Shown here: positions 35,278-47,481 of the stretch, piece by piece
How positions within the stretch are numbered: position 1 is the stretch's first letter
How the letters are laid out: every line of letters starts with the position of its first letter
Assembly: GCF_945859685.1 (NCBI RefSeq)
Contig: NC_079149.1
Location: 85,799,073-85,863,072 of the forward strand
DNA: 64,000 bases
Source of the DNA: Eupeodes corollae
Lineage: Eukaryota > Arthropoda > Insecta > Diptera > Syrphidae
Direction: 5' to 3'
Position numbers and translations under genes: made by a program
The notes under the pieces: model-generated
Told to the model about the DNA's origin: nothing
What the model saw: the letters and a program-made list of their open reading frames with translations, nothing else
The model's database searches: none

Positions 35278-37625
35278 TAACTTAAGATGGCGCTACAGTC
35301 TGGGGTGGACCTGGGCCTCAACCAACATGAGTCTCCAGCCAGCTCGGTCCCAAGCTAGTTGTCTCCAGTTTCGCACGCCAAATTGGTTGAGGTCTTCACC
35401 CACCTGAGTGCGCCACCTGAGTCGCGATCTTCCTCTACTGCGCCATCCCTTGGGATTGGATTCGAAGACCTTCCGGGCTCGAGCGTTGATGTCCATTCGC
35501 TCTACATGACCCAGCCATCTAAGCCGTTGGACTTTAATTCTGCTAACTAGGTCAGTGCGCTGTACAGCCCGTACAGTTCCTCGTTATATCTTCTCCTCCA
35601 TTCTCAATCTATGCGTACGGGACCAAAAAACACACGAAGAATTTTTCTCTCGAAGTATCCTAAGGCGCTCTCATCTTTCATTGACAGGGTCCAGGCCTCA
35701 GCGCCATAAGTGAGAACCGGGATGATGAGTGTCTTATAGATGGTGATTTTACATGCTCGAGAGAGGACTTTACTTATCAATTGCCTTCTAAGTTCAAAGA
35801 AGCAGCGATTTGCAAGAGTTGTTCTTCGTTTGATTTCAGCGCTGGTAGATCATAGTTGGCTGGTACCCTTGGGAGGTTTTTTTTACCTTTTGGTAAAATT
35901 TACGAACCTCATTCCTGTTGTGACATCCCTCTATCTCCTCGATCGGCCGCTTCTCATGCTCTCTTTTTTTCCGTCTAAGAAGCCGGTGTTCCTCTCTCCT
36001 CTTCTGCTCGTAGAGCTCTCGTCCTTTTGTGCAGCGCCGTTTTGTATGCCTCTTGTTTCGCTGCGTGAGCTTGCCGGCATTCGTCGTCAAACCAGGGGTT
36101 TTGCTGTGGTGGCCGTGTGAAACCTAGCACTTCAGAGGCGGCATCTCTGATGGCTGCAAGACAATGTTGCCACTGGTTTTCAATGCTTAATGCAGGAAGC
36201 ATAGGACTCCTTAGGAGGTTATTAGAGACTCGATCGGAAAAGGACATGGCAGTCTCTTGCGATTGTAGCCGTCTAACGTCGAATCTTCTCACAGTTCTTC
36301 CTTGTTTTGGCTTGGATCGGGATATCCATAGCCGTAATTTGGCTACAACGAGGTAGTGGTCCGAGTCAATGTTGGCCTCTCGGAATGTTCGGATATCCTG
36401 GATACTGGAGAAGTGTCGTGCGTCGATCGCAATGTGGTCAATCTGATTGACGGTTGATTGATCAGGAGATTTCCATGTCCCGTTGTGGATATTGAGATGC
36501 ATGAACTGCGTACTAGCTACCAGAACGTCTCGCCCCGCAGCGAAATTGACCAGCCTGAATCCGTTGTCGGAGGTGGTGTCGTGCAGGCTGTATCTCCCGA
36601 TTATGCCACCAAAGATGTCTTCTCTTCCTAGCTTGGCATTAAAATCTCCTAAGACAATTTTAATGTCATAGCCAGGGCACTGCTCATATGTCTTGTCTAA
36701 GAGCTCGAAGAATATGTCTTTGGTGTCTTCATATTTGTCCTCTGTTGGGGCTTGCTCACATATTAGGCTTATGTTGGCGAATTTAGCCTTGATGCGGATT
36801 GTCGTGATGCGCTCGCTCACACTGTTGAAACTCAAGACTTTTTGCCTGAGCCTAGTTCCAACAACAAATCCACACCCAAATAGACGCTGTCTTTGGTCTC
36901 GGTAGCAGTCGCCGTAGTAGATATCGCAGTCTTTCAGTTTGCGTTTGCCCGGTCCATCCCATCGCACTTCTTGGATGGCTGTAATATCTGCCTAGCAGCA
37001 GTTTAGGGCTTCCGCTAATTGTTCGGCTGCACGTGGTCTGTTAAGGGACCTAACATTCCACGTACATATCCGAAGTTCGTTGTCCTTATTTCGTTTGCGT
37101 GGGTTGTGGTTGTGGCGTGAATCCGTCCGTATCCGAGGCTTGTTGTTGCTTCGAAGCTATGATGTTTTTACGTGGCCAGGAAGTCACCCCGACGGCACAA
37201 CCCCCAACCTGGAGGGCCAGATCCTTAGTATAACTCCAAGGAAAGGGAGCCGGATGAACCGCTCCTTATAGGCCTGGGCTCCGAATATGTCGAAGAAGCC
37301 CTATAAGGTGTTCACTAAGCAGTTCGACCTTACTGGAACTGTAGACGCCACCGTTGATTCTATCTCGAGAATTCGTCCGCTGCCGCCGCCTGGATAAGGA
37401 TAGGTGCCTTAGTGGAAACACCTCTCCCCCCCTCTCTCGTTTGCTGCCCCCAACAACTTTCCACTGGGGTTGGAACCCAATCTCCAGTTGAGGTACTAGG
37501 CACCCGATGTTCACCGCGGGGAGGTGAGAGTAGGAGTTGATAGACAGAGGTGGGTTTTGAGAAAAAACCTGTGGACGCTTGTGTCCTCTTAAATGCACAT
37601 GTCAACCATTTGAGCATCTCAAAAA
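35278..37625 (-). mobile_element. RTE-like LINE copy lacking the RT core
   Basis: Same family as 21052-24351, opposite strand. The 3' end at 35278 shows CTTACTTACTAACTTAAG followed by GGCGCTACAGTC, the complement of the family tail. The 5' end near 37620 carries the same 5' UTR (CAAATGGTTGACATGTGCAT on its strand). Between the linker coding region (about 35860) and the thumb region (about 35830) the whole reverse transcriptase core is missing, about 1 kb, leaving a 2.35-kb deletion derivative. No convincing target duplication was found. Confidence 0.85.
35293..37085 (-). pseudogene. RTE-like endonuclease with fused C-terminal region
   Basis: The endonuclease frame is long and open (36967-35975, 330 codons). 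It contains MRWDGPGKRK, LICEQAPTEDK, LGDFNAKLGREDIFGG, the QIDHIAID motif and the catalytic end IDSDHYLVVAKLRL. Upstream, near 37080-36970, CTWNVRSLN-type text is present with one stop. A frameshift then leads to the basic linker (LYEQKRREEHRLLRRKKREH), which is followed at once by text equivalent to the RT thumb (IKRRTTLANRCFF) and by PVLTYGAEAWT. The end at 35496-35293 has ARARKVFESNPKGWRSRGRS. APE endonucleases nick target DNA for priming. This copy keeps that domain nearly whole but has no polymerase. Confidence 0.85.
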
Positions 37626-38531
37626 ACAAAGGGTTTTTTTTCAAAAAACCTAATAGGTAACTACAATTTTCACTTAAACATTTGAAATATTTAAATACAA
37701 TTCTCAGTTGTTATTGTTACTTTGTCAGCCTCCTTTACAGAACATCAAGGAACATTTTGCAAGGGGTCGTGCCCAAAAAACTGTCAGCCCCGAGATGTAA
37801 ATCTGCTCTTAGAGCAGCTACTTAACCACTAGCTTGCCAGTCTCATAAACTAACACACAAGCTTGCATACTTGCTTGACTCATTTCAGCTTTCAAAAAAC
37901 GCATTGTTTGCGCCTTACAGAATTTATTTTGGAAATAAGTTTTCAATATTTTACAACATTAGCGTAAAGTCGTAAAACGACTTATTTCTTTAAATGCAAA
38001 TGTACTATTTAATTTCTATAAGAATTTCGAGCGTCAGTGTTTTCTTAGATTTTTCTCGTCATTGCTGTGATTGACAATTTTCGTAATTTGCAGTTTTTAT
38101 GTGAAAAATTAAAATATTAAGATAGATACAAACATCTAAGTACTTTAGAGCATAAGGCTATTTTGTATTGTATAGACTAAAATTTAAACTATTCAAAAAT
38201 TGGATAACATTTTTTACATTCAAATGAATTTGCAGAGTACAAATAAATTATTTGTTGTTTTTGCCACATACATATATTCATTTATTAGGATTTTCGATAT
38301 GTTTTTAATTTTTTTCTGGTATATTCGATGTTGTTGTATGTAATTTTCTGACTTAAAAGTTCTTACATACAATTTTTGAAAAACTTATCAACGGCAACAC
38401 TGAATTTGGGGAACTTATTAAGCTACATATTCACAAAAGCACGTGTGTGTGTGTATTAAGGAATTCGTTTTGTCTTTGGCGACAAAATTTTGAGTAAAGG
38501 TAGACTAGAAAGAGTAGCAAGAGGGGGAGAA
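37626..38531. other. Unassigned stretch, no gene seen
   Basis: Mixed AT-rich DNA. A short less AT-biased patch at 37730-37860 has no recognised features. GT microsatellite near 38443-38454. Confidence 0.35.
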
Positions 38532-38744
38532 ATGAAAATAATTTTAATTTTGGAAGTAATTTGTTACATTTTTGTTTTACTTTGTGGACTGAATGGGGGT
38601 GTCGACGGTGGCGGTGGTAGTGACTGTAGCAGTGGCGCAGCTTTAAGAAACACTCAGAAATACTCAATGTATCATCGTCATCACCATCCTGAAAAAAGGG
38701 TTAAGGCATCAGTTGAATGTTTATGTTTAGCGCGGGATAAGTGA
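38532..38744 (+). CDS. Candidate small secreted glycine-rich peptide (unrecognised)
   Basis: From the ATG at 38532 a 70-residue frame starts MKIILILEVICYIFVLLCG, which has the form of a signal peptide or membrane anchor. It is followed by a glycine-rich stretch (GGVDGGGGSDCSSG), a histidine-rich patch (HRHHHPEKR) and a CLC motif near the end. The base before the start is A-rich (GAGAAATGA), acceptable for an insect start. No family is recognised. A GGTGGCGG-type simple repeat underlies the glycine run, so the ORF could be an accident of a microsatellite. Confidence 0.25.
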   Translation: MKIILILEVICYIFVLLCGLNGGVDGGGGSDCSSGAALRNTQKYSMYHRHHHPEKRVKASVECLCLARDK

Positions 38745-39362
38745 ATAAGCATGTAGGATGTATAGACATAGGTATAGGTATAGTGCTTTGAAGATGAACT
38801 CTCAAGATATGCTGTAGAAGAAGATATTTTAAAAATTATTTATTTAACTGAATGATTCAATTAATGAGATGTCGTTTAAAGTTTTATGTTTTGAATTTAT
38901 TTTCAAACAATTGCTGATGCTGGCGATATGACACTCAATACTTAAACCAAGGATTGATTCACAAAACTTGTGCGATGGTTGAAAGTTATTGTATGTACCA
39001 CGTATTGTGTACTTATTTAAATAAATGAAATGGTAGAAGAAACATATTAAAGAAAGATAACATATTATTGTAAGCATCTTAATAAAAAAAAGAACATATT
39101 TGTATTTAACTATTTACATAGAGCAGTAATATATGTCAAAAAAAAACATTTAAAATATATTAAAAAAGGTAACAACAGTGCAGATATATACATGCAAAAA
39201 AGAATCTCAATGATTATTCTCAAAACAATTCATTCAATGACTCACATAAACCTTTCAAATAATTATCAATTACTCATGAAAAAAGTCACTTTCTCAGAAA
39301 AGACTAACATTAGTGTAACAGCCACCCAATACGAAATACTACAATAATATATGTCTGCAAAG
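38745..39362. other. AT-rich stretch, no gene seen
   Basis: No recognised frames or repeats. Confidence 0.35.
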
Positions 39363-39479
39363 TAAAGGGTGTCCCAAAATTAACGCAAGATTTGAATTAA
39401 ATAGAAAACACCGTTTTTAGTCTTTTGATAGTTATATTTTTATTCACTCGTAAAGTACATAGGATAGGGTTATATATGG

Positions 39480-41141
39480 AATAACACATCGAATCTCCTC
39501 CTTTAATGCACGGGTGGTTGTGGGCTTGTTGACATAGACTTGTGATTTCAAATAACCCCATAAAAAGAAGTCTAATGGTGTTAAATCACACGATCTAGGA
39601 GGCCAATTTTGATCACCGAAACGAGAGAGTACACGACCTGGAAATGTCTCATGCAGTAATTGAATTGTTTCACGGGCTGTATGACATGTGGCACCGTCTT
39701 GTTGAAATCACATATTGGACACATCAATATCATCCAATTTTGGCAGAAAGAACTGTGTAATCATGTCGCGATATCGAGCACCAGTAACAGTCACTGCTTG
39801 ACCAGCATCATTTTCAAAAAAATATGGCCCAATTATGCCTCCAGCCCAAAATCCACACCATACAGTCACGCGTTGTGGATGCATTTGTTTTTAGACAATC
39901 ACATGTGGGTTCTCCGAACCCCAAATGCGGCAATTTTGGCGATTGACAAAGCCATCAAGATGAAAATGTGCTTCATCGCTTAGGATAATTCTGGTCGAAA
40001 AATCAGGGTCCATTTGTTGATGTTCAATAATCCATTCAACGAACTCTCTTCTCTGTCCATGGTCATTAGGCTTCAATTGTTGTATTAATTGAATTTTGTA
40101 AGCATGAAGACACAGATCTTTGGTGAGTATACGCTGTAGAGATGTTCTTGAAATGTGCAATTCTTGTCCACGACGTCGAATTGAGGTTCCTGGATTGCCA
40201 GCAACACTCTCACGCACTGCTTCGACATTCACATTTGAACGGCTTGTTTTTGAACGACCAATTTTGATCACCGAAACGAGAGAGTACACGACCTGGAAAT
40301 GTCTCATGCAGTAATTGAATTGTTTCACGGGCTGTATGACATGTGGCACCGTCTTGTTGAAACCACATATTGGACACATCAATATCATCCAATTTTGGCA
40401 GAAAGAACTGTGTAATCATGTCGCGATATCGAGCACCAGTAACAGTCACTGCTTGACCAGCATCATTTTCAAAAAAATATGGCCCAATTATGCCTCCAGC
40501 CCAAAATCCACACCATACAGTCACGCGTTGTGGATGCATTTGTTTTTCGACAATCACATGTGGGTTCTCCGAACCCCAAATGCGGCAATTTTGGCGATTG
40601 GCAAAGCCATCAAGATGAAAATGTGCTTCATCGCTTAGGATAATTTTGCTCGAAAAATCAGGGTCCATTTGTTGATGTTCAATAATCCATTCAACGAACT
40701 CTCTTCTCTGTCCATGGTCATTAGGCTTCAATTGTTGTGTTAATTGAATTTTGTAAGCATGAAGACACAGATCTTTGGTGAGTATACGCTGTAGAGAGGT
40801 TCTTGAAATTTGCAATTCTTGTCCACGACGTCGAATTGAGGTTCCTGGATTGCAAGCAACACTCTCACGCACTGCTTCGACATTCACATTTGAACGGCTT
40901 GTTTTTAGACGACCAGTGTGTTTGGTGTGTTTGATCCAACGGATCCAGTCTCCATGAATTTTTCAATTAATCTCTTCACAGTTGACGAAGTTAAAACACT
41001 ATTCAGACCATATTTTGTATGAAATTTTCGAACAGCAGCCGCCAAGCTTTCACTATTTTTGAAATATTCTTTAATAATGAAGACACGTTGTTCTATTGTG
41101 TATCGCTCCTTTTTTAATAACCCTATACTGTTAGCTGTCAA
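39480..41141 (-). pseudogene. Mariner DD41D transposase, duplicated and frameshifted
   Basis: The N-terminus (41141-40905) has YTIEQRVFIIKEYFKNSESL, a helix-turn-helix start, and is out of frame with the rest by one base near 40915. The proximal unit (40887-40210) has RRRGQELQISRTSLQRIL, the first catalytic aspartate in LSDEAHFHLDGFANRQN, the second in MWFQQDGATCHTARETI, and then runs into the duplication junction. The distal unit (40388-39891) repeats the linker and LSDEAHFHLDGF, with an early stop. The third aspartate lies 41 residues after the second in the undisturbed order, in the distal part near 39600-39550. Since 655 is not a multiple of three, the duplication also shifts the frame. 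The product would be inactive. Confidence 0.88.
39604..40913 (-). repeat. Tandem duplication, two 655-bp units
   Basis: Text at 39611 onward (GATCACCGAAACGAGAGAGT) recurs at 40266 onward, an offset of 655. The units differ at only a few positions (for example near 39894/40549 and 39955/40610). The junction is at a CCA/CCAA microhomology. Confidence 0.92.
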
Positions 41142-41230
41142 ATTGATTCTTTTTTTTTCAGGGTTGCCAACACTTCACTGCACAAATCGCGGCTAATTCA
41201 AATCTTGCGTTAATTTTGGGACACCATTTA

Positions 41231-42875
41231 TTAAGCTGTTTACTCTCCGCTTCAACTGAATACGCCCCAACCTTTTCGAAAAGGGTTTTAGTTTTTTTCC
41301 AAATATTGAAAGTGTTTGTGAAATCCATCAATGCTAACAATACTCCCAAATAAAACTGAGTCTTGTTTTTGCCCACTTTAAAAGTATTTTTCCTTGATTC
41401 AACTGAATAGATATACAACTACAATTTAATCGTTGTTTATGAGCGTTTTCAAGTATTGAAAATTCAATTGAATTCAATATCTTATCTAAAACCAAAAGGT
41501 TGTCTGTTCATGTCTTAGCGTATCAAAAGCTAAAATCGACTTGGTTAGACATAAAATTGCCCGAATTCCAAATGGCTTTTATTCTTACTTAAAAAATAAA
41601 GATTCGTACAGATAAAACATAAAGGGTGGTAAAAATAACTGCAAAAACAGCAGCTTGAAGTAAAACAATTGCAACTGATACATCTGATTCTTCTGATTCT
41701 GGGGCAAAATGGCGTAAACTCAAGTCTCTGAACATTATTAAGAGTTATTAAAATTCTAGCCATTTTAAACGAATTCATTTGAAGAAAAAACTCCAACTTG
41801 GCGAACAAAGAAAAGTTAGGCTTTTAGAGTTTTTCAAAACTCAAACAGTTAAGAATATGAATGACGTCGTTTCTTTCATGTCATGTCATGTGGTTTTTTC
41901 AGACGATACAAATATTTAATTTCGGTGGCCTTTATAGGCTAACCTTTTATTTTCACAATTTGAGAAAATAAAAAAGGGTTTAAAAGCCTTATCACAAACG
42001 TGAAGGAGGTGTTATTTTGAAAGCTGCCAGTTATTATGGAACAGGTAAGGTTAAGGTTTGTACATCAAAAACTAGTGCAGCTGGTTATAAGGAAATCTTG
42101 GAAAGAAAATTTTCTTAATAATCTAACATTTTTTTAACCATAAATTTGGCTTACAAACATGGTAACGCGCCTGTTCACTCGGTGTGCTGAATAAAAGTTT
42201 CGACGGAGGAGCAAAGTTTGTACCTCCTTCAATAACTGCAGTACTCATTTGATCTAAACGTTATTGATTATACTTGGGAATGATTAGTACCTACAGTTAA
42301 TGAGGATTGTCGTCAGTTTAAAGAGAAAGAATCCTTAAGTTAGCATTTAGAGAAATATCGTTAAACTATATGAAAACACTGCACCATTCATACCGGAACT
42401 AATTTACGAAATTATTAAAAACAAAGGTAGAAGTACAAATAATCAGACTAAACAGAAATATGCTTTATAACAATGCAGTTACAATTTTAAGTTTTGTATC
42501 TATTTAGTTTATTAAGAAAAATATTCAACTTTTGTTAGTAGAAACCTTGGAAAGTGGGCGAAAGAAAAACTAATGGTTGATTTTATTTTCAAATTATTTT
42601 CTTAACATCTTACAGGAGTAGTTAGCACCAACAGATGGCACAAAGTCCATCAATATTTGGAAAAAATATTAAAAGTTTTTTTTTTTTTAATTTGTGTGCG
42701 CAAATGACTCTATAGCTTTCTTATGAAAAATATCTTCACGTATCATAGGGTGTATATAATATAGAGAACAAAAACAATTTGGGTGTTAATGTAATTGTTG
42801 AAACATACAGATGTTTATTTTTTAATTCATACGTATGTATAATTGCAACCTAAATTGCAACATTAATTTTAACCA
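41231..42875. other. AT-rich stretch, no gene seen
   Basis: Minus-strand frames at 41158-41418 and 41545-41808 have no recognised domain. The first of them runs into the mariner end, so it is not a real gene. Confidence 0.4.
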
Positions 42876-44210
42876 GGGCTTGATTTAGAGGTCCAGTTCA
42901 AAGGCCTCTGGGCAATAAAGAAGCGGAGGCCCCACTCACCCCAAATTATTTTAAAAATAAAGTAAAGCATTTTTTTCAATAAATAATTTATTGTGAAACC
43001 AAGTATATTCCTTTAGTATTGAATAAACACATATGTATGTATAAATTAATATACACAAAAAAAAAGAATTATCTAAAATTTTAGGTTTAACGAACGGAAT
43101 CTTTTGAGCTTTTTTCGCCGGAAAATCGTAGATGATTTCGTTGAAATCCAATTCTTGGATTAAATCACTTTCAATGCACAGAAGAGAAATTTTTGATAGA
43201 CGGTTTTGTCCCATCGTGGTTCGAAGCCTTTTTTTTATATAATTTTCTTATTTGAAAATGAGCGCTCTCCAGTACAATTTGTTACCATCAAAACCAAATA
43301 TATTCTCAATGCAATTTCGAGGTTTGGAAATTTAGCTCTAAAATTTTGATTTTCTAGAATTTGGTAGTAAAATAGTTATGGTGATTGATCGGTTCCATAG
43401 TCCATTTCATTTATATATGAGTTAATCAAAGACACAAATTGAACCAACTCATTACCAAGAATAGGCTTCTAAATCATCCGGATACACTTTCACCAATGCC
43501 TCTGTTGCAGCGTGCAAATTTTCAGCAGCCATCTTCTCGATGTGATTCAGGAATCAAAATCTCGAATGTATGCAATCATTCAGTAAGAGAAACGGATAGC
43601 TGCTCAATCACTGGGATGAAGGCAGATACTTTGTATTTTTCCTTGGGTGACAGATTTGAGTCTTGTGGTTTTCCGTAATCGAGCGGATTTAACCTTACAT
43701 TTCTCGTTCTGGTGCGGGTGCCTGATTATACATATTCATCAGTATGCAATATTTTTTTTGGCTGCTTCCTGGTTTTTATCAAAATCGTTTTGTTTGGATT
43801 CCACGAACGATTTCAATGATTCTAGTGCACGTATTGCCGATTCAAGAATCATTTGAAGTTGAATCGCTCCAAGATATCGTTCCAAAATGTTGCAAACAAA
43901 GCGGTTTCGAGACCACTTATCTGCGTGTTGCTTCATTCCTCATTTTGTCTTTTTGCTCTTAATTGAACGATATGCTGGTTAGATCTTTACCGATTTCCGA
44001 ATAGCAGTTGCCTAAGGCTTTCGTAGCTTCAGCTCGACAAGACCGCCGAGTGTCGCTGACCCTATTCAATACTAAAAACTGGCCGCTTTTCTTCTCCGAT
44101 AATTTCTCAATCAGAATTCGGTGCTGCTCTGTACTGGCTGTGAACAAGGTATTCAAATTCTGCACAAAATAAAAGAATTGAACAGCCGATGGACAAATTA
44201 CCAATTATTG
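42876..44210 (-). pseudogene. hAT transposase relic (ZMYM1-like), C-terminal half
   Basis: On the minus strand 44204-43959 reads AVQFFYFVQNLNTLFTASTE then KLSEKKSGQFLVLNRVSDTR, a block common to ZMYM1-like hAT transposases. 43936-43739 has QMILESAIRALESLKSFVES then QNDFDKNQEAAKK. 43214-42951 has MGQNRLSKISLLCIESDLI then FNEIIYDFPAKKAQKIPF, the hAT C-terminal dimerisation region. Stops and shifts separate them, and the RNase H-like N-terminal half is missing. Near 42876 the text CAGGGCTTGATTTAGAGG resembles a hAT terminal repeat and may be the element end; the other end was not found. Confidence 0.75.
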
Positions 44211-45223
44211 AATAATAATTGATTTTTTCAAGAATTGAAGAACACGGATTCTTCATATAAAGCAATTAATTTATATGCACATACACAATACACATATAAA
44301 AAAATATTGTCGAGACACGGAATCGAATACCCAACCTCCGAAGTTGTACCACTTCACTCAGCTATTAAGCGATTGGGGTTCTCCCTTAAAATGGGTAGTG
44401 AATTGGAAGTGCTTCTTATCAGGGCCATTTATATCATATCATATTAGATCATATCTATATGGGCCATTTTTTGTACTACAATTATTTAAAACAGTGGGTA
44501 AGAAGCTGCCCATTTTGATATCCTCCCATGCGTGCTCATCTGCCGATTTTTCTAAAAGTTTAATAAAATATTAATAACAACGATTTATGTAAGATTAAAC
44601 AAATATTGAATTAAATATATTTCTTTGTTGTCATTATAATTGAGTAGAAAACCATTAGGTATCATTGTTTTTTGTTTTGGTTTTAGTGTTTTCTAAAAAC
44701 GTTCTCGGTTGGGTTTTTCTAAAAAGAATTACTATATAAGTTTAATTTCAATAGAGGTTATTAGTCGGAAACCAGATTGTTAAAATATTGTATTAGCATT
44801 TTTGTATAGTTTTCATTTCTTAATAACAAAAAAATATCAATTGGATTTTTCTATGAACATTTTCTTATATGAACAAAAATATTTGAAGACAATATCTTCG
44901 ATTTTTTACGATATTTCGAATTCAAAATCAGTTTCTATCAACTTTAAGGCTTATTTTTTCTTTGGTTTTTATATTTGGTAAAAACAATTACGAGTATCAC
45001 TTCGATTTTCCTAGAAATGTATTTTATTTAAATTTTGTATTGTATGTTTTATTGAAACACAAATAAAATAAAACTGAAAATATGTATTTATCTCTTCAAA
45101 TACGTTGCGAACAAAAAAGTAATATTGCCTCCAAAATAAATGTATTCATCAAAAAATAAGGTTTTTCGACTACAGGTAATTTTTTTTTTAGAAAAAAGAA
45201 AGTGATTAGTTTTTTATTAAAAA
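44211..45223. other. AT-rich stretch with weak DR-like words
   Basis: 44780-45010 has minus-orientation text like the AT-rich part of DR (GAAGACAATATCTTCGATTT and TTTGGTAAAAAC), too decayed to assign firmly. No gene is seen. Confidence 0.3.
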
Positions 45224-46657
45224 CTAGCTGGTTTACCCGACTTCACCCGGGAGGTATTCAACTATTTTATATAAAAAAATTAGGATGAAAACTACTATTT
45301 TCTTATATTGTACCTTTTTTATTTAATAATTTTTATAAAGTATCTCTATACATATTTCTATTACGGTTAAAATACTTTTTTGTAAACATACAGATTTTTT
45401 GCCGAGCTGACACGGAAGCAAGCAACATAAAATTGTCCGTGGGTAAAACAGGGATTTGTGATATAAATGCCTGCAACCCTCAGTGTCCGTGCCTTATTGA
45501 TAGACATAGCAAAACAAAGCTTTATAGGGCATTCGTTAGTAATCATCAGAATCCTGGGAATGAAAACGCTTTGGCCTTGAGCTGAACCGGAAAGAATTTT
45601 AGCTTCAATCGCTTTCCACTGCATAGTTACTATCCGTAATCTAGTACCATTGCATAATTTCGGTGCATTTAATTCCTCATAAGTATTATTGGAGCCGCAA
45701 TTTTCAAGTCTAGTTTATGCCAAGGAAGTTATAATGTATTCAAAGAATTCAAAAATTCGATTGGAATATCAATAGCATCATCTTGATCAGTCAGATTATC
45801 AATAGAAAGATAAGTTTGTTGATGGGCTTCAAACATTGAAAGAATTTTATGATTTATGCTTGGAACAGAATCGTTTTTAGGTTCTAAAATCACTCGTTCG
45901 CGTTACCAGTCATCCAATTTTTCTGAAATTTGGGCGACGGGTAAACATTAGCTTTTAATTCATCTTGTCTAGTTACGCTAGTAGCAAATGTTGGTTCTAT
46001 TAGTACTTCACCATCATTATTTAAATTATTTCCATTTCCTATATCCAAAAGAGTTCTTGAAAATTGTGCTGCATTACTATCACCACCCAAATGTACGCGC
46101 ATATTTGTGGTCAATCTTTAAAGTTTGACAGAAGTCCACAGAAACGACGATTTTATACCTCTTGGCACACCTGCAAACAGTATCATAACACCTCTCATCG
46201 GACGTTACTCAGTTCTAAAATTCCTAAGTGTACGGTCCAGAGCTTCAGGCTGGTCGCGGCATTATTAATTAAACTTCACTTCACTTTTAATTAAACTTCA
46301 CTTCACTTCAATCCATTTCTCAATTATTTATTTAATAGAAATAGTTTTAATATTGATTTCTTACAAATATCAAATTGTCATCCATACGTCATTACATAGC
46401 TGTCATTTTACGTCAATTACATAGCTGTCATTTGCGTTTTGTTATTCCAAGTCTGATTCTTTTTTGTTATACCACGTTTTATAGTGACTGACGTTTCATG
46501 TCAAGTCACACGGGAAAGCTGTCGAACGGGTTAAAAAGTATCCTATGTCCGTCTCCTGGCTCTAAGCTACCTCCCTACCAATTTTCAGCCAAATCTGTTC
46601 TGCCGTTCTTGAGTTATAAGTGGTGTAACTAACACGACTTTCTTTTATATATATAGA
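45224..46657 (-). mobile_element. Helitron deletion derivative with both ends
   Basis: On the minus strand it starts TCTATATATATAAAAGAAAG at 46657 after an A. The 5' region then holds AACTCAAGAACGGCAGAAC and GGAGACGGACATAGGATAC, text shared by many fly Helitrons. It ends at 45224 with a CCCG/CGGG hairpin (CCCGGGTGAAGTCGGG), ten bases and then CTAG, followed by T. TC...CTRR ends, a 3' hairpin and an A/T insertion site are the hallmarks of Helitrons. At 1.43 kb it keeps only part of a helicase gene, so it is an internally deleted copy that would depend on others to move. Confidence 0.85.
45367..46114 (-). pseudogene. Helitron PIF1-like helicase C-terminal relic
   Basis: 46114-45890 has TNMRVHLGGDSNAAQFSRTL then LLDIGNGN, matching the region of Helitron helicases just before the last motifs. 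45624-45367 has ILSGSAQGQSVFIPRILMI, PIKLCFAMSINKA and HGQFYVACFRVSSAKNLYVY, the final helicase motifs (the last with an arginine finger type RVSS). The Rep nuclease and helicase motifs I to III are absent. Stops fall between the parts. Confidence 0.82.
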
Positions 46658-46659
46658 TA

Positions 46660-47480
46660 TAAACCCAAAATATTCAGAAAATTTGTTTTAATATTTTCTT
46701 ATCTTATACAAAATATTGGCTCAAAATGTTAAACAACCTATTTTTAAGGATGAGTTAGCAATTTGCTAAATATTTAGCAATTTAATAAGGGAGTACAAAA
46801 ATATTTTCTTTTTGTTAATTAGTAAATTGATAATTGGCGTTTTTTACAATACGGACATTAAAACATGTCTTAAAAGTGACAGTTCGTGAAAATAAACAAA
46901 GCAAATACGCTTAAACGTATAAATTAGTGGAAATTCCCAACTGTCGACTTCACCATTCCATTGCTCTTTTAAGAATAATTTTGTACATGTCAAATGGATT
47001 TAACAAATTGCTAAAAGTTTAAGTAGAAATTCCGTGACTTTTAATTTAGCAACTTGTTAAGTATTAAGATGTTCAAATCAATTAAAATTAAGAAAATCAT
47101 CTATTAAGCTTATAGAAAACTTCTAAAATAGACTTAAACATTTTACTAACTCGTTTAAAATGTTGCACTATTGTTTTTATTATCAAATAAAAAATTGGTA
47201 AAAAATCAGGTTCGACACGAAAGCATTGACTTTAAAACTATTTAATTCTATGCAAAACATTGATGTCAGCATTAAACAATTTTCTTAAAATTTGTACAAT
47301 TTGTTTTTTTTTTGAAATCCAACGTATTTTATTAGATGCAAAATATTTCTGTTAACTTTCAGTTTTAAACAAAACTGTATGTGACTTTCTTTTTTGAATA
47401 CAAAAATATCGAAAGTGTTCACTGGTTCAATCTCGAAATTAGTTAGCTAAAGCAAGTGGCTTGTTAGTACACCTTACAAG
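46660..47480. other. AT-rich stretch
   Basis: Contains AAAAATTGGTAAAAAATCAG and GCATTGACTTTAAAAC near 47190-47240, loosely like DR units. No gene. Confidence 0.3.
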
Positions 47481-47481
47481 T

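Larger units (their letters stand above)
39365..41228 (-). mobile_element. DD41D mariner with internal 655-bp tandem duplication
   Basis: Terminal inverted repeats of about 32 bp match almost perfectly (GGTGTCCCAAAATTAACGCA onward at both ends). TA flanks lie at 39363-39364 and 41229-41230. The length of 1864 bp becomes 1209 bp once one copy of the duplicated segment is discounted, which is the normal size for this family. The TIRs and protein differ from the mariner at 31857, so it is a second subfamily. Confidence 0.92.

Noticed and set aside
38431..38667. Minus-strand ORF rich in histidine and leucine
   Set aside because: Opposite-strand shadow of the glycine-rich frame and a simple repeat.
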